DNA from: CAWGCE01 sp964480915
Lineage (GTDB): Bacteria; Planctomycetota; Planctomycetia; Pirellulales; Pirellulaceae
Length of the DNA stretch: 64,000 bases
Assembly (NCBI GenBank): GCA_964480915.1
Contig: CAYZRS010000012.1
Location: 1 to 64,000, forward strand
Direction: 5' to 3'
The first letter of the stretch is position 1. Every line of letters begins with the position of its first letter. Positions 55,253-64,000 of this stretch are shown here, in pieces. Both the position numbers and the translations under genes were made by a program. The notes beneath the pieces are model-generated. The model was not told where the DNA came from and did no database searches. It was given only the letters and a program-made list of their open reading frames with translations.

Positions 55253-58200
55253 ATGGTGTTCAAAAGGCTAACGGGCTCATCAAAGAACAAGAGCCAGCGT
55301 TCGATGCAAGCCAGAGAATTGCAACTAGAACTTCTCGAAGCAAGGCAACTGTTGGCAGCCGACTTTGGCGTCGATCTCGTTTCGGCCGATGAAACGCTCA
55401 TCGAAATCGCCGACCCGTTTGCTCGCGACGCCGTCAGTTTTGGGCAGATTGCCGAACGGACGCTCGAGCATACTCACGTCCCGAACGAGCTCTTGGTCGC
55501 CATTGAAGGACCGCTGGGAATTCAGTCTCGCAACGCGTCCGACTTGGTCGACTGGTCAACGTCGCTGCCGGAATTTCGAGTCGAGCCGATCAACACGATC
55601 ATGAGTTTCGACAACAGCGAAACAAGTTCGTTTTCACTTGTCCACATTGACCTGGGCGAAGATGCCGACCTCATTCAGGCGATGCGAGAGCTCGATTCAC
55701 ATCATAACGTTCTGTGGAGTACACCCAACTTCGTCTATGAAGGTGATGACCCTCGTGATCTCATCCCGAATGACCCACAGTTCGGCAGCCAGTATCACCA
55801 CACGCTTATTGGAAACGTCGACGCCTGGGACATCAGTGTCGGCGATTCGAATATCGTTATCGGCGTCACGGACGACGGTGTCGATATTCAACATGAAGAC
55901 CTGCAACAGGCCATTTGGGTAAACGCGGGCGAAACGCCCGGCGATGGCATCGACAATGATGGAAATGGCTACATCGATGATGTGAACGGCTACAACTTCC
56001 TCGATGGCAACAACAATCCAGATTCGCTTTCCGGCGATGATCATGGGACGCACGTTGCTGGCATCGCCGCCGCTGGTTTAGACAACGGCATCGGCGTTTC
56101 CGGCACGGCGGGTGGCGCCACGATCTTGCCATTGAAGTGGTACGACGGGGGAACATGGACCGCGGCGATCATTTCCGAAACATTCACCTACGCCGCAGAC
56201 AACGGCGCGAACATCGTAAACACAAGTTACAACATGGATGGTTGGGCAAGTGATCCGGTGGTCCATGCGGCGTTTGATTACATGTACGACGCCGGCGTGC
56301 TGCATTTCAACTCGGCCGGTAACGGTAGTTCCGCGAACCCGGCTCGACAAGTGTTTGAACAAACGCTGTTGGTCGCAAGTACGACGAGCTCCGATGCGAA
56401 AAGCGGCTTCAGCAATTGGGGAACAGGTGTCGATATCTCGGCACCGGGCAGCGACATTTTGTCCTCCACGCCGAACAACACCTATTCGGTTTTCTCCGGC
56501 ACGAGTATGGCTGCACCCAACGCGGCAGGCGTCGCTGCCCTGATTTGGTCAGCCAATCCGACTTGGACGCGCGAGCAAGTCGTGGCACAGTTGCAGGGTA
56601 CCGCTGACGATATCGACAGCCTCAATCCGGCCTTTGCCGGTCTGCTAGGATCAGGACGCGTCAATACGTTCAATGCGTTAACGGGCACAGTCTCAGCTCC
56701 CACGGTGCAACTTGTTGACGGTGTTCCGCCTGGTGGTTCCACATCGGCCGCAAATCCGATCTCCGGTTTCGGCATCAAATTCAACCAATTGATGGATGCG
56801 GCCTCGGTACTGGATGCATCCAACTATGAGCTGCGAGGTGCGGGCGCTGACGGTGCGTTCGACACGGCCGACGACGAAATCCTCTCCATGACGATGGCCA
56901 CAACCGAATACTTGGTCGGTAGCGGAAACGTCAATTTGGATGTTGATTTGGGTGCGCTCGGCATCGGCTCTTACCGGCTGAGCGTTCTCTCGGGCGGCAC
57001 GATGAATCCGTTCGGGACCGCGCTGGACGGGAACGCGGACGGGATTGCGGGTGACGATTACCAAGCCTTCTTCAGCGTTGGGATCGAACCGTTCGTTTAC
57101 GACGGAATCGCGGCCGGCATTGGCTCGTCCAGCACCGGCAATCCGGGCACACTCGGCGGCGCGACAGACACGGACAGTTACCCCTTCTTCGTCGAAGCGG
57201 GCGAAAGTGTGACTGCCGTGATTCGCCCAAGCGATCCTAGTGTCACCGTCAGTGCAGAATTCACCAGCCTTGGTGCAAGCGTTACGGCGGCAAATCCTGG
57301 CGAGACGCTAATCGTTCCGCTCACTTCCGTGCCTACGACTGGCAACGTCATGTTGAGTGTCTCCGGCGACACCGCTTCCGCCTACCAGTTCGACATTTAT
57401 CGAAACATCAACGTTGAAGGAATCGCAGGCGGCGTCACAGATTTTAGCGACTCATTCTTCGATCTTGGGTCGGGCACGGGACGATACCAAGCGATCGGCC
57501 GTTCGGCTGGAAGCGATGGTGGTGTGCAGTTCCAGCAATCGAGCAACGCCGCCGCATTCGTTGACATTTCCAGTACAGGCACTTCGCTGGGACTCGACGA
57601 TGACGGCGAAGCGACCATTACCACCACCGTCGGCAATGCCATCTTCCCAGCCGGCAGCGTGACGGTCGGCAATAATGGAGCCGTCGTGGCAGGTGCCGGC
57701 GTCGCGATCGATTACGTCAACGAGAACTTGCCGACGGCTGATTACGCTGCCCAAGCCTTACTGCCGTTCTGGGACGACATCGACGACAACACAGGTGATG
57801 TCTACTGGCAGGAAACGACCATCGGCGGAATCAATAGCCTGATCATCCAATGGAACGCGCGGCCTCACTTCAACAACGTGGGCGAGGGAACCTTCCAAGT
57901 TCAGCTCTTTGATTCGGGTCCTGTCCTGGCACGCTACGCGTATCAAGATGTCGAATTTGGTGACGTCGCCTTTGACGGTGGCGCCAGTGCGACGATCGGC
58001 TATCAGGCAAGTTCGACCAGCGGCATGGAATTCAGTTTCAACACCGCATCGGTCTCTAACGGCGACGTTATCGATATCCTCGACCTACCCCCCACAACCG
58101 ATGTCGACGACTATCAAGTCAGCCTCACGGCGGGTGACCAGATCGATATCGTTGCCGTCGGCTTGAACGGCCGATCTCTCACCAACGAGACGATCGAACT

Positions 58201-59872
58201 TTACGATTCGAGCTCTGTCTTGCTCGCCACGGCTTCTAACAGCTCTGCTGGCAACACGATCCAGAACTTCGACCAAGGCATTCTTGGATACACCGTACCG
58301 GCGACGGGAACCTATACGGTGCGAGTCTCCTCTGACCAATTCGTCGACTATTCGATTTTGGTGACAGAGGACATCGTATTTGACACCGAAGCCAATGGTG
58401 ATCCGACCCTTGCCACGAGACCATTAGACCCAGTCAGTGGGGCCCTGGGATCGATCCAAGGAGGAACGTTGTCCTTCAACCAATTCAATGATGCAGGTGG
58501 CTTCATCGACATCACAGCGACCGGTACGGCGCTTGGACTGGATGATGACGGTGAGGCGACCATCGTCACGACGGTGGGGAATGATGTCTTCCCGGCAGGC
58601 AGCGTCACGGTGGGTAACAACGGCGGCATCATCGCCGGCGGCGGCGCATCGCTAGGAACTGGAAACTCGGCGCTGCCTTCTGCCAGCTGGGCAACTGCCC
58701 TCATGCCTTTCTGGGATGACATCGATGCAGACACTGGCGATGTCTATTGGGAAGAGCGAATGGTTGGCGGAGTCAACACACTGATCGTGCAGTGGACCGA
58801 TCGGCCTCGATTCAGCTTTATTGGCGACGCGACGTTCCAGGTTCAGGTCGCCGAGTCTGGCACACCGGTCCGCTTCGCTTACCGCGACGTCGATTTTGGC
58901 GACCCGCAATACAATGGTGGCGCCAGTGCCACGATCGGTATTCAAGTGAGTGGGACTTCCTTTGTGAACGTTTCCGTTGACACAGCGGCAGTTGCTGACA
59001 ACGACGTGATTGATTTCGCCGCCACGGAGTACGACATGTATCCGCTGACTCTGGCGGCGGCAGAAACCGTAACTTTGATGACGAGCACCCCGCTGGACGA
59101 CGTGAACAACGTCCCCAGAAATACGCTCGACCCGGCTCTTATCATCTTTGATGCTGCCGGCAATCCGTTGGCGATGGATTCCAATTCGGCGGCTGACGGA
59201 AAGAACGCGAGCCTCACATTCACCGCGGCTTCCGCAGCAACCTACTACGTGGCTGTGGAAGGTGAAGGTGGCGCGGGTGACTATGTACTTTCATTGGGCG
59301 GTTCCGTGATCGACGGCGACTTCGATGACGATGGCGACTATGACTGTCACGACATCGACGCTTTGACGACGGCCATTGCTGCCGGCTCAACCGACTTATC
59401 GTTCGACCTAACGGGCGACGGTGACCTAAATTTGGCCGATCGTGACGCTTGGCTGGCCGAGGGAGCCTTGGCTAACGGATTCGCTTCGCCTTACTTGCTG
59501 GGCGATGCCAACCTTGATGGCACCGTAAACGGCATGGATTTCTTGATCTGGAATGCGAACAAGTTCACCGCGACGGCTGGCTGGTGTAATGGTGATTTTA
59601 ATGCGGACGGTTCGGTCAACGGCGGCGATTTCCTCAACTGGAATGCATTCAAATTCCAGTCCTCCGATGCGCTGGTCGCCGAAACGGACGAGCAACTCAC
59701 GATGGCAGCATCGGATCAAGACTTGGTAACGACCGCAGAGACGACGGCGTGGTTGGCACCTCAAGTCAGCCGGCGAGACAGCTTGGTCGATTCGACGTTT
59801 GCTCGCTATGCCGAACAGCACGATGACGAAGAAGAGCCCAACGCGCTGGCCTCGCTCTTCGGCTTGAACTAA
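55253..59872 (+). CDS. giant exported subtilase with repeated nidogen-like modules and dockerin repeats
   Basis: This is a 1539-residue protein. The N-terminal LELLEARQLLAADF is the planctomycete extracellular-protein signature. The subtilisin domain has D207 (TDDGVD), H264 (DDHGTHVAG) and S418 (GTSMAAPNAAG), all intact. After it come an Ig-like region, a pre-peptidase-type segment, then two near-identical nidogen-like modules (about 756-921 and 1073-1236, each with LGLDDDGEATI, PAGSVTVGNNG and GDVYW), separated by another pre-peptidase-like segment. Three calcium-loop repeats near the end (GDFDDDGDYD; GDANLDGTVNGMDF at about 1417; GDFNADGSVNGGDF at about 1447) are dockerin type I. GGGGAG lies 6 bases before the ATG. 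Confidence 0.93.
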   Translation: MVFKRLTGSSKNKSQRSMQARELQLELLEARQLLAADFGVDLVSADETLIEIADPFARDAVSFGQIAERTLEHTHVPNELLVAIEGPLGIQSRNASDLVDWSTSLPEFRVEPINTIMSFDNSETSSFSLVHIDLGEDADLIQAMRELDSHHNVLWSTPNFVYEGDDPRDLIPNDPQFGSQYHHTLIGNVDAWDISVGDSNIVIGVTDDGVDIQHEDLQQAIWVNAGETPGDGIDNDGNGYIDDVNGYNFLDGNNNPDSLSGDDHGTHVAGIAAAGLDNGIGVSGTAGGATILPLKWYDGGTWTAAIISETFTYAADNGANIVNTSYNMDGWASDPVVHAAFDYMYDAGVLHFNSAGNGSSANPARQVFEQTLLVASTTSSDAKSGFSNWGTGVDISAPGSDILSSTPNNTYSVFSGTSMAAPNAAGVAALIWSANPTWTREQVVAQLQGTADDIDSLNPAFAGLLGSGRVNTFNALTGTVSAPTVQLVDGVPPGGSTSAANPISGFGIKFNQLMDAASVLDASNYELRGAGADGAFDTADDEILSMTMATTEYLVGSGNVNLDVDLGALGIGSYRLSVLSGGTMNPFGTALDGNADGIAGDDYQAFFSVGIEPFVYDGIAAGIGSSSTGNPGTLGGATDTDSYPFFVEAGESVTAVIRPSDPSVTVSAEFTSLGASVTAANPGETLIVPLTSVPTTGNVMLSVSGDTASAYQFDIYRNINVEGIAGGVTDFSDSFFDLGSGTGRYQAIGRSAGSDGGVQFQQSSNAAAFVDISSTGTSLGLDDDGEATITTTVGNAIFPAGSVTVGNNGAVVAGAGVAIDYVNENLPTADYAAQALLPFWDDIDDNTGDVYWQETTIGGINSLIIQWNARPHFNNVGEGTFQVQLFDSGPVLARYAYQDVEFGDVAFDGGASATIGYQASSTSGMEFSFNTASVSNGDVIDILDLPPTTDVDDYQVSLTAGDQIDIVAVGLNGRSLTNETIELYDSSSVLLATASNSSAGNTIQNFDQGILGYTVPATGTYTVRVSSDQFVDYSILVTEDIVFDTEANGDPTLATRPLDPVSGALGSIQGGTLSFNQFNDAGGFIDITATGTALGLDDDGEATIVTTVGNDVFPAGSVTVGNNGGIIAGGGASLGTGNSALPSASWATALMPFWDDIDADTGDVYWEERMVGGVNTLIVQWTDRPRFSFIGDATFQVQVAESGTPVRFAYRDVDFGDPQYNGGASATIGIQVSGTSFVNVSVDTAAVADNDVIDFAATEYDMYPLTLAAAETVTLMTSTPLDDVNNVPRNTLDPALIIFDAAGNPLAMDSNSAADGKNASLTFTAASAATYYVAVEGEGGAGDYVLSLGGSVIDGDFDDDGDYDCHDIDALTTAIAAGSTDLSFDLTGDGDLNLADRDAWLAEGALANGFASPYLLGDANLDGTVNGMDFLIWNANKFTATAGWCNGDFNADGSVNGGDFLNWNAFKFQSSDALVAETDEQLTMAASDQDLVTTAETTAWLAPQVSRRDSLVDSTFARYAEQHDDEEEPNALASLFGLN

Positions 59873-59891
59873 GCTCACACAACGAGCATCG

Positions 59892-59935
59892 AAGGCACCG
59901 TTTTGGCTCCCGTCAAAGCGGTGCCTTTTTATTTT
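59892..59935 (+). terminator. rho-independent terminator of the subtilase gene
   Basis: A 9-bp stem AAGGCACCG (59892-59900) with CGGTGCCTT (59919-59927), an 18-base loop and a TTTTTATTTT tail, 20 bases after the stop. Confidence 0.85.
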
Positions 59936-59975
59936 GGTGTCGGTCGGAAACGCAACCGATGCTGGGCGGCATGAT

Positions 59976-60917
59976 TCACTGCTGGAGCGCCACCGGCTGT
60001 TGCTCGATCTTCTTTTCTTGAGTCTTCAAGGCAATCTTGCCGGCAACACCTCCGACGACGCGACCGGCGACGCGCGCTGCCGGGGCGGTAAAGAAGGGAG
60101 TGTCGCTCGGCAGCGGCACAAAGAAGAGCGCCTCCGACACAACCGCTCCTCCCAGCTTGCCATAAGAAGTAGGGAAAAGATCGCGAGTCAGTTCTTCCTG
60201 ACCGGTCACGTGTGCATAGGTCAGAACATCGGTACTCGCTTTCGCATGATGCACGAGCGGAACTAGGGGTGCTCTTTGCAGAACCGTATAGGTTCCCAAG
60301 TGCTCGTGCTGGCGGTACTCCTTGGCAGATGACGCTTCGTAGAGCGCCGAGGTGGGTCGTGTTGAATTAATGCTGAGCGTGTTGGTAAACGGGCTGAAAC
60401 TATTCCGCTGCAACGCGCGGTTCGGCAACAACGAGTAGCCGACGAAGTCGATCACTCCCCCCGTGTATTTCCAAAACGGCGATATGCGATCGTTAGCCAT
60501 AAGTCGCTGCCACTGCTCGGCCGGTTCGTAACGGCGAACGTCGACAAAGACGTCGTTCAATTGATTCTCGTTGAGGTAGCGACCGGCGAGCTCTGCGGCG
60601 AGCTGCCGCTGCTGTTGTTCTTGCTGCGGCGACAACCGAGGCTTCCCCAAGGCAGCGTAGACTAGCCGACGTGGCGATTGCACGATCGACTCGACTCGAT
60701 CAACGCGAGGATGATAACCGCCGCTCGAGACACGAACGGATCGGTAATCGTTGAACTGCGCCGATGCAAGATTCGCTGGAGCCACCGCTTGTTGGGATTT
60801 CAGTCCGTAGAGATATGTGTCTCGAATGCATCCGACCGAAGTCATACCGACCAAGATCCAGGTGATGCAGATCGCCTGCTGACAACGTGCACTTGTCGAA
60901 CGGTGGAAGCGGGACAT
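59976..60917 (-). CDS. putative lipoprotein, function unknown
   Basis: This is a 313-residue protein whose N-terminus (AICITWILVGMTSVGC) has a hydrophobic stretch followed by SVGC, a near-lipobox with Cys30 as the acylation site. The body is mixed: a Gln-rich helix (LSPQQEQQQRQLAAELAGRYL), then FVDVRRYEPAEQWQRL, FWKYTGGVIDFVGYSLLPNRAL and an Ala/Gly helix near the C-terminus. I see no catalytic motif and do not recognise the family. It converges on the subtilase gene, whose terminator lies just 40 bases beyond its stop. Confidence 0.65.
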   Translation of the reverse strand: MSRFHRSTSARCQQAICITWILVGMTSVGCIRDTYLYGLKSQQAVAPANLASAQFNDYRSVRVSSGGYHPRVDRVESIVQSPRRLVYAALGKPRLSPQQEQQQRQLAAELAGRYLNENQLNDVFVDVRRYEPAEQWQRLMANDRISPFWKYTGGVIDFVGYSLLPNRALQRNSFSPFTNTLSINSTRPTSALYEASSAKEYRQHEHLGTYTVLQRAPLVPLVHHAKASTDVLTYAHVTGQEELTRDLFPTSYGKLGGAVVSEALFFVPLPSDTPFFTAPAARVAGRVVGGVAGKIALKTQEKKIEQQPVALQQ

Positions 60918-60963
60918 GGCGAATGTGATTAGGGCTCAAGTGCGAACGGCTCAAAGGTGTGGT

Positions 60964-61308
60964 ATGTGGATGAAATCGTGGCGTGAGTCAATTGCGAAGA
61001 CGCTAGCGGACGCCAATCGGCAAGGAGAGCCACCTATCCGGACCATGAACCGGTCTCGTGGTAACTTCGTTTGCGAGCAGCAATTCCGACGACGGTCTCG
61101 TTTGGAAGCGAAATTGGCCGAAATCCTGAAGGAACTGGCCGACTTAAAGGCGCGCGTCGCCGAGAACGACCAACGGATGACGACGGTCATCGAACGGCCA
61201 GCGACCGAAGAAGCGGGTCGAATCAGGACGTTAGTGAAAACTCTGCGCCCCACAGCTTCTACCACAATTCCAGGGGCACTCCCTCGAACTCGAAAACTGA
61301 GGAAGTAG
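60964..61308 (+). CDS. small coiled-coil protein (doubtful)
   Basis: A 114-residue frame beginning MWMKSWRESIAKTLADANRQ, with AAAGGTG about 5 bases before the ATG. Residues about 42-70 (RLEAKLAEILKELADLKARV) form a clear coiled coil. The C-terminal 35 residues look less like protein, and a different frame looks better from about 61250 onward, so this may be the front half of a frameshifted gene. The longer start at 60916 would overlap the divergent lipoprotein start codon. Confidence 0.4.
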   Translation: MWMKSWRESIAKTLADANRQGEPPIRTMNRSRGNFVCEQQFRRRSRLEAKLAEILKELADLKARVAENDQRMTTVIERPATEEAGRIRTLVKTLRPTASTTIPGALPRTRKLRK

Positions 61309-61367
61309 AATCGGAGGCTTGCGATCAGACCGAAGGACGCATCGTTGATAACAGCACGGGCGAAAGG

Positions 61368-61553
61368 ATGAGCACGCCACAAGCCACACGTTTTTTCGGT
61401 TGGTTCGGGTCCGTAGGGCTTACAGACGCTCAGGCGACCGACGTTCTCGAAATCGTGGAAGATGGAAGAAGCGCCGACCTGGCTCCCGCTTCCAATGACC
61501 TATGGGAAATGTTCAAACACCTGCAAAGGCGGTCGAAAGAACTCGACGATTAG
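61368..61553 (+). CDS. small protein or C-terminal half of a frameshifted gene (doubtful)
   Basis: A 61-residue frame, MSTPQATRFFGWFGSVGLTD to RRSKELDD, with good protein character and codon use. AAAGG abuts the ATG directly, too close to serve as a ribosome-binding site. The frame is open upstream to 61071 and from about 61255 reads plausibly acidic (SKTEEVESEACDQTEGR), so it may continue the coiled-coil frame before it through a frameshift. No family recognised. Confidence 0.35.
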   Translation: MSTPQATRFFGWFGSVGLTDAQATDVLEIVEDGRSADLAPASNDLWEMFKHLQRRSKELDD

Positions 61554-61638
61554 ACCGGCCACTTTGATTTAGCACCGATTTCATCTCTGGATACATAACG
61601 CGGTCACCGCTGGGAAAAGGAACGGGAGATTTTTGACT

Positions 61639-63675
61639 ATGGCATTTAGCCTTTGGAATACGATTCAAGATAGCATTGGCGACAACATCACTTCGCAGAT
61701 CAGCGCGCTCCTAAAATCGGACAAGAATAAGACCCAATCCGGTCTCCAAGTCGCCATTCCCACCATCCTGAAAAACGTCATTTCGGCGACCAAGACAGAG
61801 GATGGCGTGGCCATGCTGGAAAATGAGCTCGACCATCACGATGGCTCGCTGTTGAGCAGACTGAAAGATGTCGTCTCTCCTGAAATGGGTCGAACTTTTG
61901 CGCAAGACGGCACGCATTTGTTCGACTCGTTTTCTGGCGCCAATGCGACCCAGGCAACGGCCGCACTCAGCCGGGCCAGTGGACTGGGCGCTGGCGCATC
62001 ACGCTCGATGTTGGGCATGATGACACCGATCGTCATGGGCGCCATCGCGAAGCATCGACATGCAGAACGGCTCGACTCCGCGCAATTGCTTTCCTGTCTG
62101 GACGACCAGCTAATCAACGTCGAACAGTCAATCAACAGTTTAGGCCAAGCCGCCATGCCAGCGACGACTGGTACGGCGACTACCGTCGGCCTGGCGACTG
62201 CGGCCGGTGGAGCAGCCATTGCCGGAATTGTTCCAGAAAAACTGAAGGCTTTGGTGAAGCAGTGCCATGACGAATTTGGCCCGGGTGAAGCGATTACGGA
62301 ACAGGCATTGGCCCAGCGGCTGGGCATCCCCGCCGATGCGGCCGATCAATTGTTCCACGAACTTCGAGATCAGTCGAAAGTGAGTTCTGTGACGGGCGCC
62401 CTCACCGACGCACCGGCGATCGCCGACCGGCTGGTACAAAAAACGGCCGACGCTTTTACGACGGAGGAACGTGTTACGGCTCCACTGCTGGAATCTCGCT
62501 TGGGACTACGAAGACAAAGGGCGGAAGACCTGCTCGATGACCTCAAAGACCGCCAACTGGTGGGAACCACAGGAGCGTGGATCAAGCCGTCGGCGACTGG
62601 AACAACCGGCAGTTTGGTGGCCGCCGCGACAGCCGATCAGGTCTCGTCCGCTCGCAACGAGAACCAAGTTCAGTCGGCTCCTGCCGACGGTGGAGGCCTA
62701 GGCTGGCTAATCGCACTGCTACTGCCACTTCTTCTTATCGGTGCGGTCGTGTGGGGACTGTACACCTGGAGTACCGGGCACGACAAAAGCGATCAAACGT
62801 CTGTCGCGTCTGCGGCAGGTACGTCCGACGGAACAACGATCGGCGAGTCGGCAACGACCACCAATGCTTCGGACCTGGAATCGCTCTCGGTCGAAGATGA
62901 AATCACCGTGTCCGATGCCGGCGATTCTCTTCGAGCAGCCGACGACAACGACACAATCGAGACTGTTGAAGCTGACGTGACCGACGCGATGGGTGGCTCG
63001 AACGAAAACCACGGCATGATCGAAAGTAGCGAGACAGCGATCGAGCAACGGCCCCTGGCAGCTGACGACAGCCCGCAGGTGGCGGCAACGACGGTCGACT
63101 CAATGAACGTAGCAACGAAAAAAACCACCATGGATGAGAGTGATTCGACAACGAACGTTCAGCACGACGATGCCGGCGACGATAGGTCACACGACGACTC
63201 GGCTGAGCTGACCGCTGCGGTTGGTGCCAATGCGACGGCCGAGGAAGGCACATCATCAGAAATGAGCATCGGTTCCCACGAATCGCCCGGTCCGGAAAGG
63301 GCCATCGCAGCCGACGGCGTCGTGCAAGCATCGGCCGCCGTCTCGGCGTCTACCGTTGCGGACACCAGTTCTGAAGTCACCGAGGTCCTCCGGCAACTTA
63401 CGAAGACCATAAATTCCATCGACGACGTCTCTGCGGCCAGAGATTCAATCCCCAAACTGACCCAGTGGACGGCCGAATTGAAGCAAATCGCCAAAGATGC
63501 CGACCAATGGGACACGAGCATTCGCAGCTCGGTGGATCAACAACTGCGAAAATTGCTCCCAGCGCTCGGCGATTCGATCGACACGAAGTTGGGCAACAAA
63601 TCGATCAGCCGCGTCATGCAGAAGCCGGTCGAAGGATTGTTGCAGACGATCGACCAACTGATTCCTAAGAACTAA
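61639..63675 (+). CDS. DUF937 protein with winged-helix-like repeats and one membrane helix
   Basis: This is a 678-residue protein. Residues about 1-150 match DUF937 (GLQVAIPTILKNVIS, SGLGAGASRSMLGMMTPIVMGAIAK). Then two winged-helix-like segments follow (ITEQALAQRLGIPADAADQLFHELRD; ERVTAPLLESRLGLRRQRAEDLLDDLKDRQLV), the second similar to FtsK gamma DNA-binding folds. One membrane helix sits at about 354-376 (WLIALLLPLLLIGAVVWGLYTW), then a long acidic Ser/Thr/Asp-rich region and a final helical domain. I start at ATG 61639, with GGGAG 11 bases before it, rather than at TTG 61633. The role is unknown; the order cytoplasmic domains - membrane - acidic exported part suggests an envelope-linked sensor. 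Confidence 0.8.
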   Translation: MAFSLWNTIQDSIGDNITSQISALLKSDKNKTQSGLQVAIPTILKNVISATKTEDGVAMLENELDHHDGSLLSRLKDVVSPEMGRTFAQDGTHLFDSFSGANATQATAALSRASGLGAGASRSMLGMMTPIVMGAIAKHRHAERLDSAQLLSCLDDQLINVEQSINSLGQAAMPATTGTATTVGLATAAGGAAIAGIVPEKLKALVKQCHDEFGPGEAITEQALAQRLGIPADAADQLFHELRDQSKVSSVTGALTDAPAIADRLVQKTADAFTTEERVTAPLLESRLGLRRQRAEDLLDDLKDRQLVGTTGAWIKPSATGTTGSLVAAATADQVSSARNENQVQSAPADGGGLGWLIALLLPLLLIGAVVWGLYTWSTGHDKSDQTSVASAAGTSDGTTIGESATTTNASDLESLSVEDEITVSDAGDSLRAADDNDTIETVEADVTDAMGGSNENHGMIESSETAIEQRPLAADDSPQVAATTVDSMNVATKKTTMDESDSTTNVQHDDAGDDRSHDDSAELTAAVGANATAEEGTSSEMSIGSHESPGPERAIAADGVVQASAAVSASTVADTSSEVTEVLRQLTKTINSIDDVSAARDSIPKLTQWTAELKQIAKDADQWDTSIRSSVDQQLRKLLPALGDSIDTKLGNKSISRVMQKPVEGLLQTIDQLIPKN

Positions 63676-63772
63676 CCTCAGCTGAGCCAATCGCTCGCCT
63701 GAGGAGCACCGAGGCTACGATCGATCGCGATTGAGGGGTCGTGACGTTCGTTGCCTTATTCTGAAAGAAAGC

Positions 63773-63803
63773 CCTGCCGGCAATAAACCGGCAGGTCTTT
63801 TTC
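63773..63803. terminator. bidirectional terminator between convergent genes
   Basis: A perfect 8-bp stem CCTGCCGG (63773-63780) with CCGGCAGG (63788-63795), a 7-base loop and a TCTTTTTCT tail. The other side is rich in A and G (GAAAGAAAG), giving a T-rich tail on the minus strand too, so it can serve both the DUF937 and the DUF1501 genes. Confidence 0.88.
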
Positions 63804-63825
63804 TGTGATTCTGCCGCAGCGATCA

Positions 63826-64000
63826 TCACGCGATCAAGTCATCGATGACTTTCGCTGGGTGATCAACGCCCGTCAGTTTTTGATCGAGGCCTTGGTGGCG
63901 GTACGTGAGCCGTTCATGGTCGAAACCGAGCAGCTTCAGCACCGTGGCATGAAAGTCATGGATGTGGATCGGATCTTTCACGATGTTGTAACTGAAATCG
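63826..64000 (-). CDS. DUF1501 family protein, C-terminal part only
   Basis: The last 57 residues of a minus-strand gene whose remainder lies beyond the window. The end reads KDPIHIHDFHATVLKLLGFD, then HERLTYRHQGLDQKLTGVDH, and closes with DDLIA before TGA. This is the characteristic C-terminus of DUF1501 proteins, sulfatase-fold exported proteins that are abundant in planctomycetes and usually follow a DUF1553/DUF1549 cytochrome-like gene. No start, signal or catalytic region can be seen here. Confidence 0.88.
   Translation of the reverse strand, partial: DFSYNIVKDPIHIHDFHATVLKLLGFDHERLTYRHQGLDQKLTGVDHPAKVIDDLIA

Noticed and set aside
61071..61367. N-terminal part of a 160-residue frame before ATG 61368
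   Set aside because: Its first two thirds are Arg/Ser-rich and out of frame with the coiled-coil frame that fits better there; only the C-terminal part looks coding.
1..64000. rRNA, tRNA, riboswitches, transposase genes and prophage genes
   Set aside because: I looked for clover-leaf-like segments, rRNA-like conserved stretches, T-box-like leaders and DDE/integrase motifs and found none I could support; absence is not proven without a search.

Overview
The window looks like chromosome of a Planctomycetota bacterium, most likely of the Pirellulales/Rhodopirellula type. Lineage markers seen directly are a YTV-repeat surface protein, a giant exported subtilase with the planctomycete N-terminal LEARQLLA-type motif and C-terminal dockerin repeats, a DUF1501 gene end, DUF4159, DUF6624 and DUF937 proteins, GTG/TTG starts and a moderately GC-rich base composition. 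No rRNA, tRNA, CRISPR array, prophage or transposase was recognised. One run of 100 N (26919-27018) marks an assembly gap inside a repeat.

Layout. 0.3-14.4 kb holds housekeeping genes: miaB; glnE converging on a ferredoxin/P-II operon (nitrogen signalling); a small conserved gene with thyA and folA (thymidylate and folate); a 1212-residue AsmA-like envelope protein; a metallo-beta-lactamase-fold hydrolase; and a flavin monooxygenase. 14.7-19.9 kb holds an unusual protein with two RNA-polymerase alpha-CTD-like repeats and a sigma-4-like helix-turn-helix, then a glycosyltransferase, peptidase T, a predicted 3'-5' exonuclease and a Gly/Ser/Cys-rich exported protein. 20.3-26.5 kb holds a type IIA topoisomerase pair, whose A subunit carries a histone-H1-like lysine tail, then a thioesterase and an SPFH/HflC-like protein.

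26.55-27.31 kb is an array of a hairpin-rich element of about 291 bp with 10-bp terminal inverted repeats, broken by the gap. 27.3-33.5 kb holds an LptD-like outer-membrane protein with a DgkA-type lipid kinase on the minus strand, and a divergent MMPL/RND transporter on the plus strand. 33.7-43.3 kb is a coherent MoxR / DUF58 / BatA-vWA / vWA-amidotransferase operon facing a DUF4159 protein. Two heptanucleotide arrays of 17 units each border this block: one between genes and one inside the operon.

43.3-54.9 kb is mixed: lipoate ligase-like protein, HEAT-repeat membrane protein, YTV protein, a BRCT-MerR-TPR fusion, a polytopic membrane protein, CoA-binding protein, exported EEP-fold protein, DUF6624, Rieske oxygenase and a glycosyltransferase-like protein. 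55.2-64.0 kb holds the giant subtilase, a putative lipoprotein, two doubtful small genes, a DUF937 transmembrane protein and the C-terminal end of a DUF1501 gene.

The most notable items are the alpha-CTD/sigma-4 fusion, the BRCT-MerR-TPR fusion, the H1-tailed topoisomerase A subunit, the P-II protein with Phe at the uridylylation site, the MoxR/vWA/DUF4159 locus with its heptamer arrays, and the inverted-repeat element array. All assignments come from reading motifs; no database search was run.
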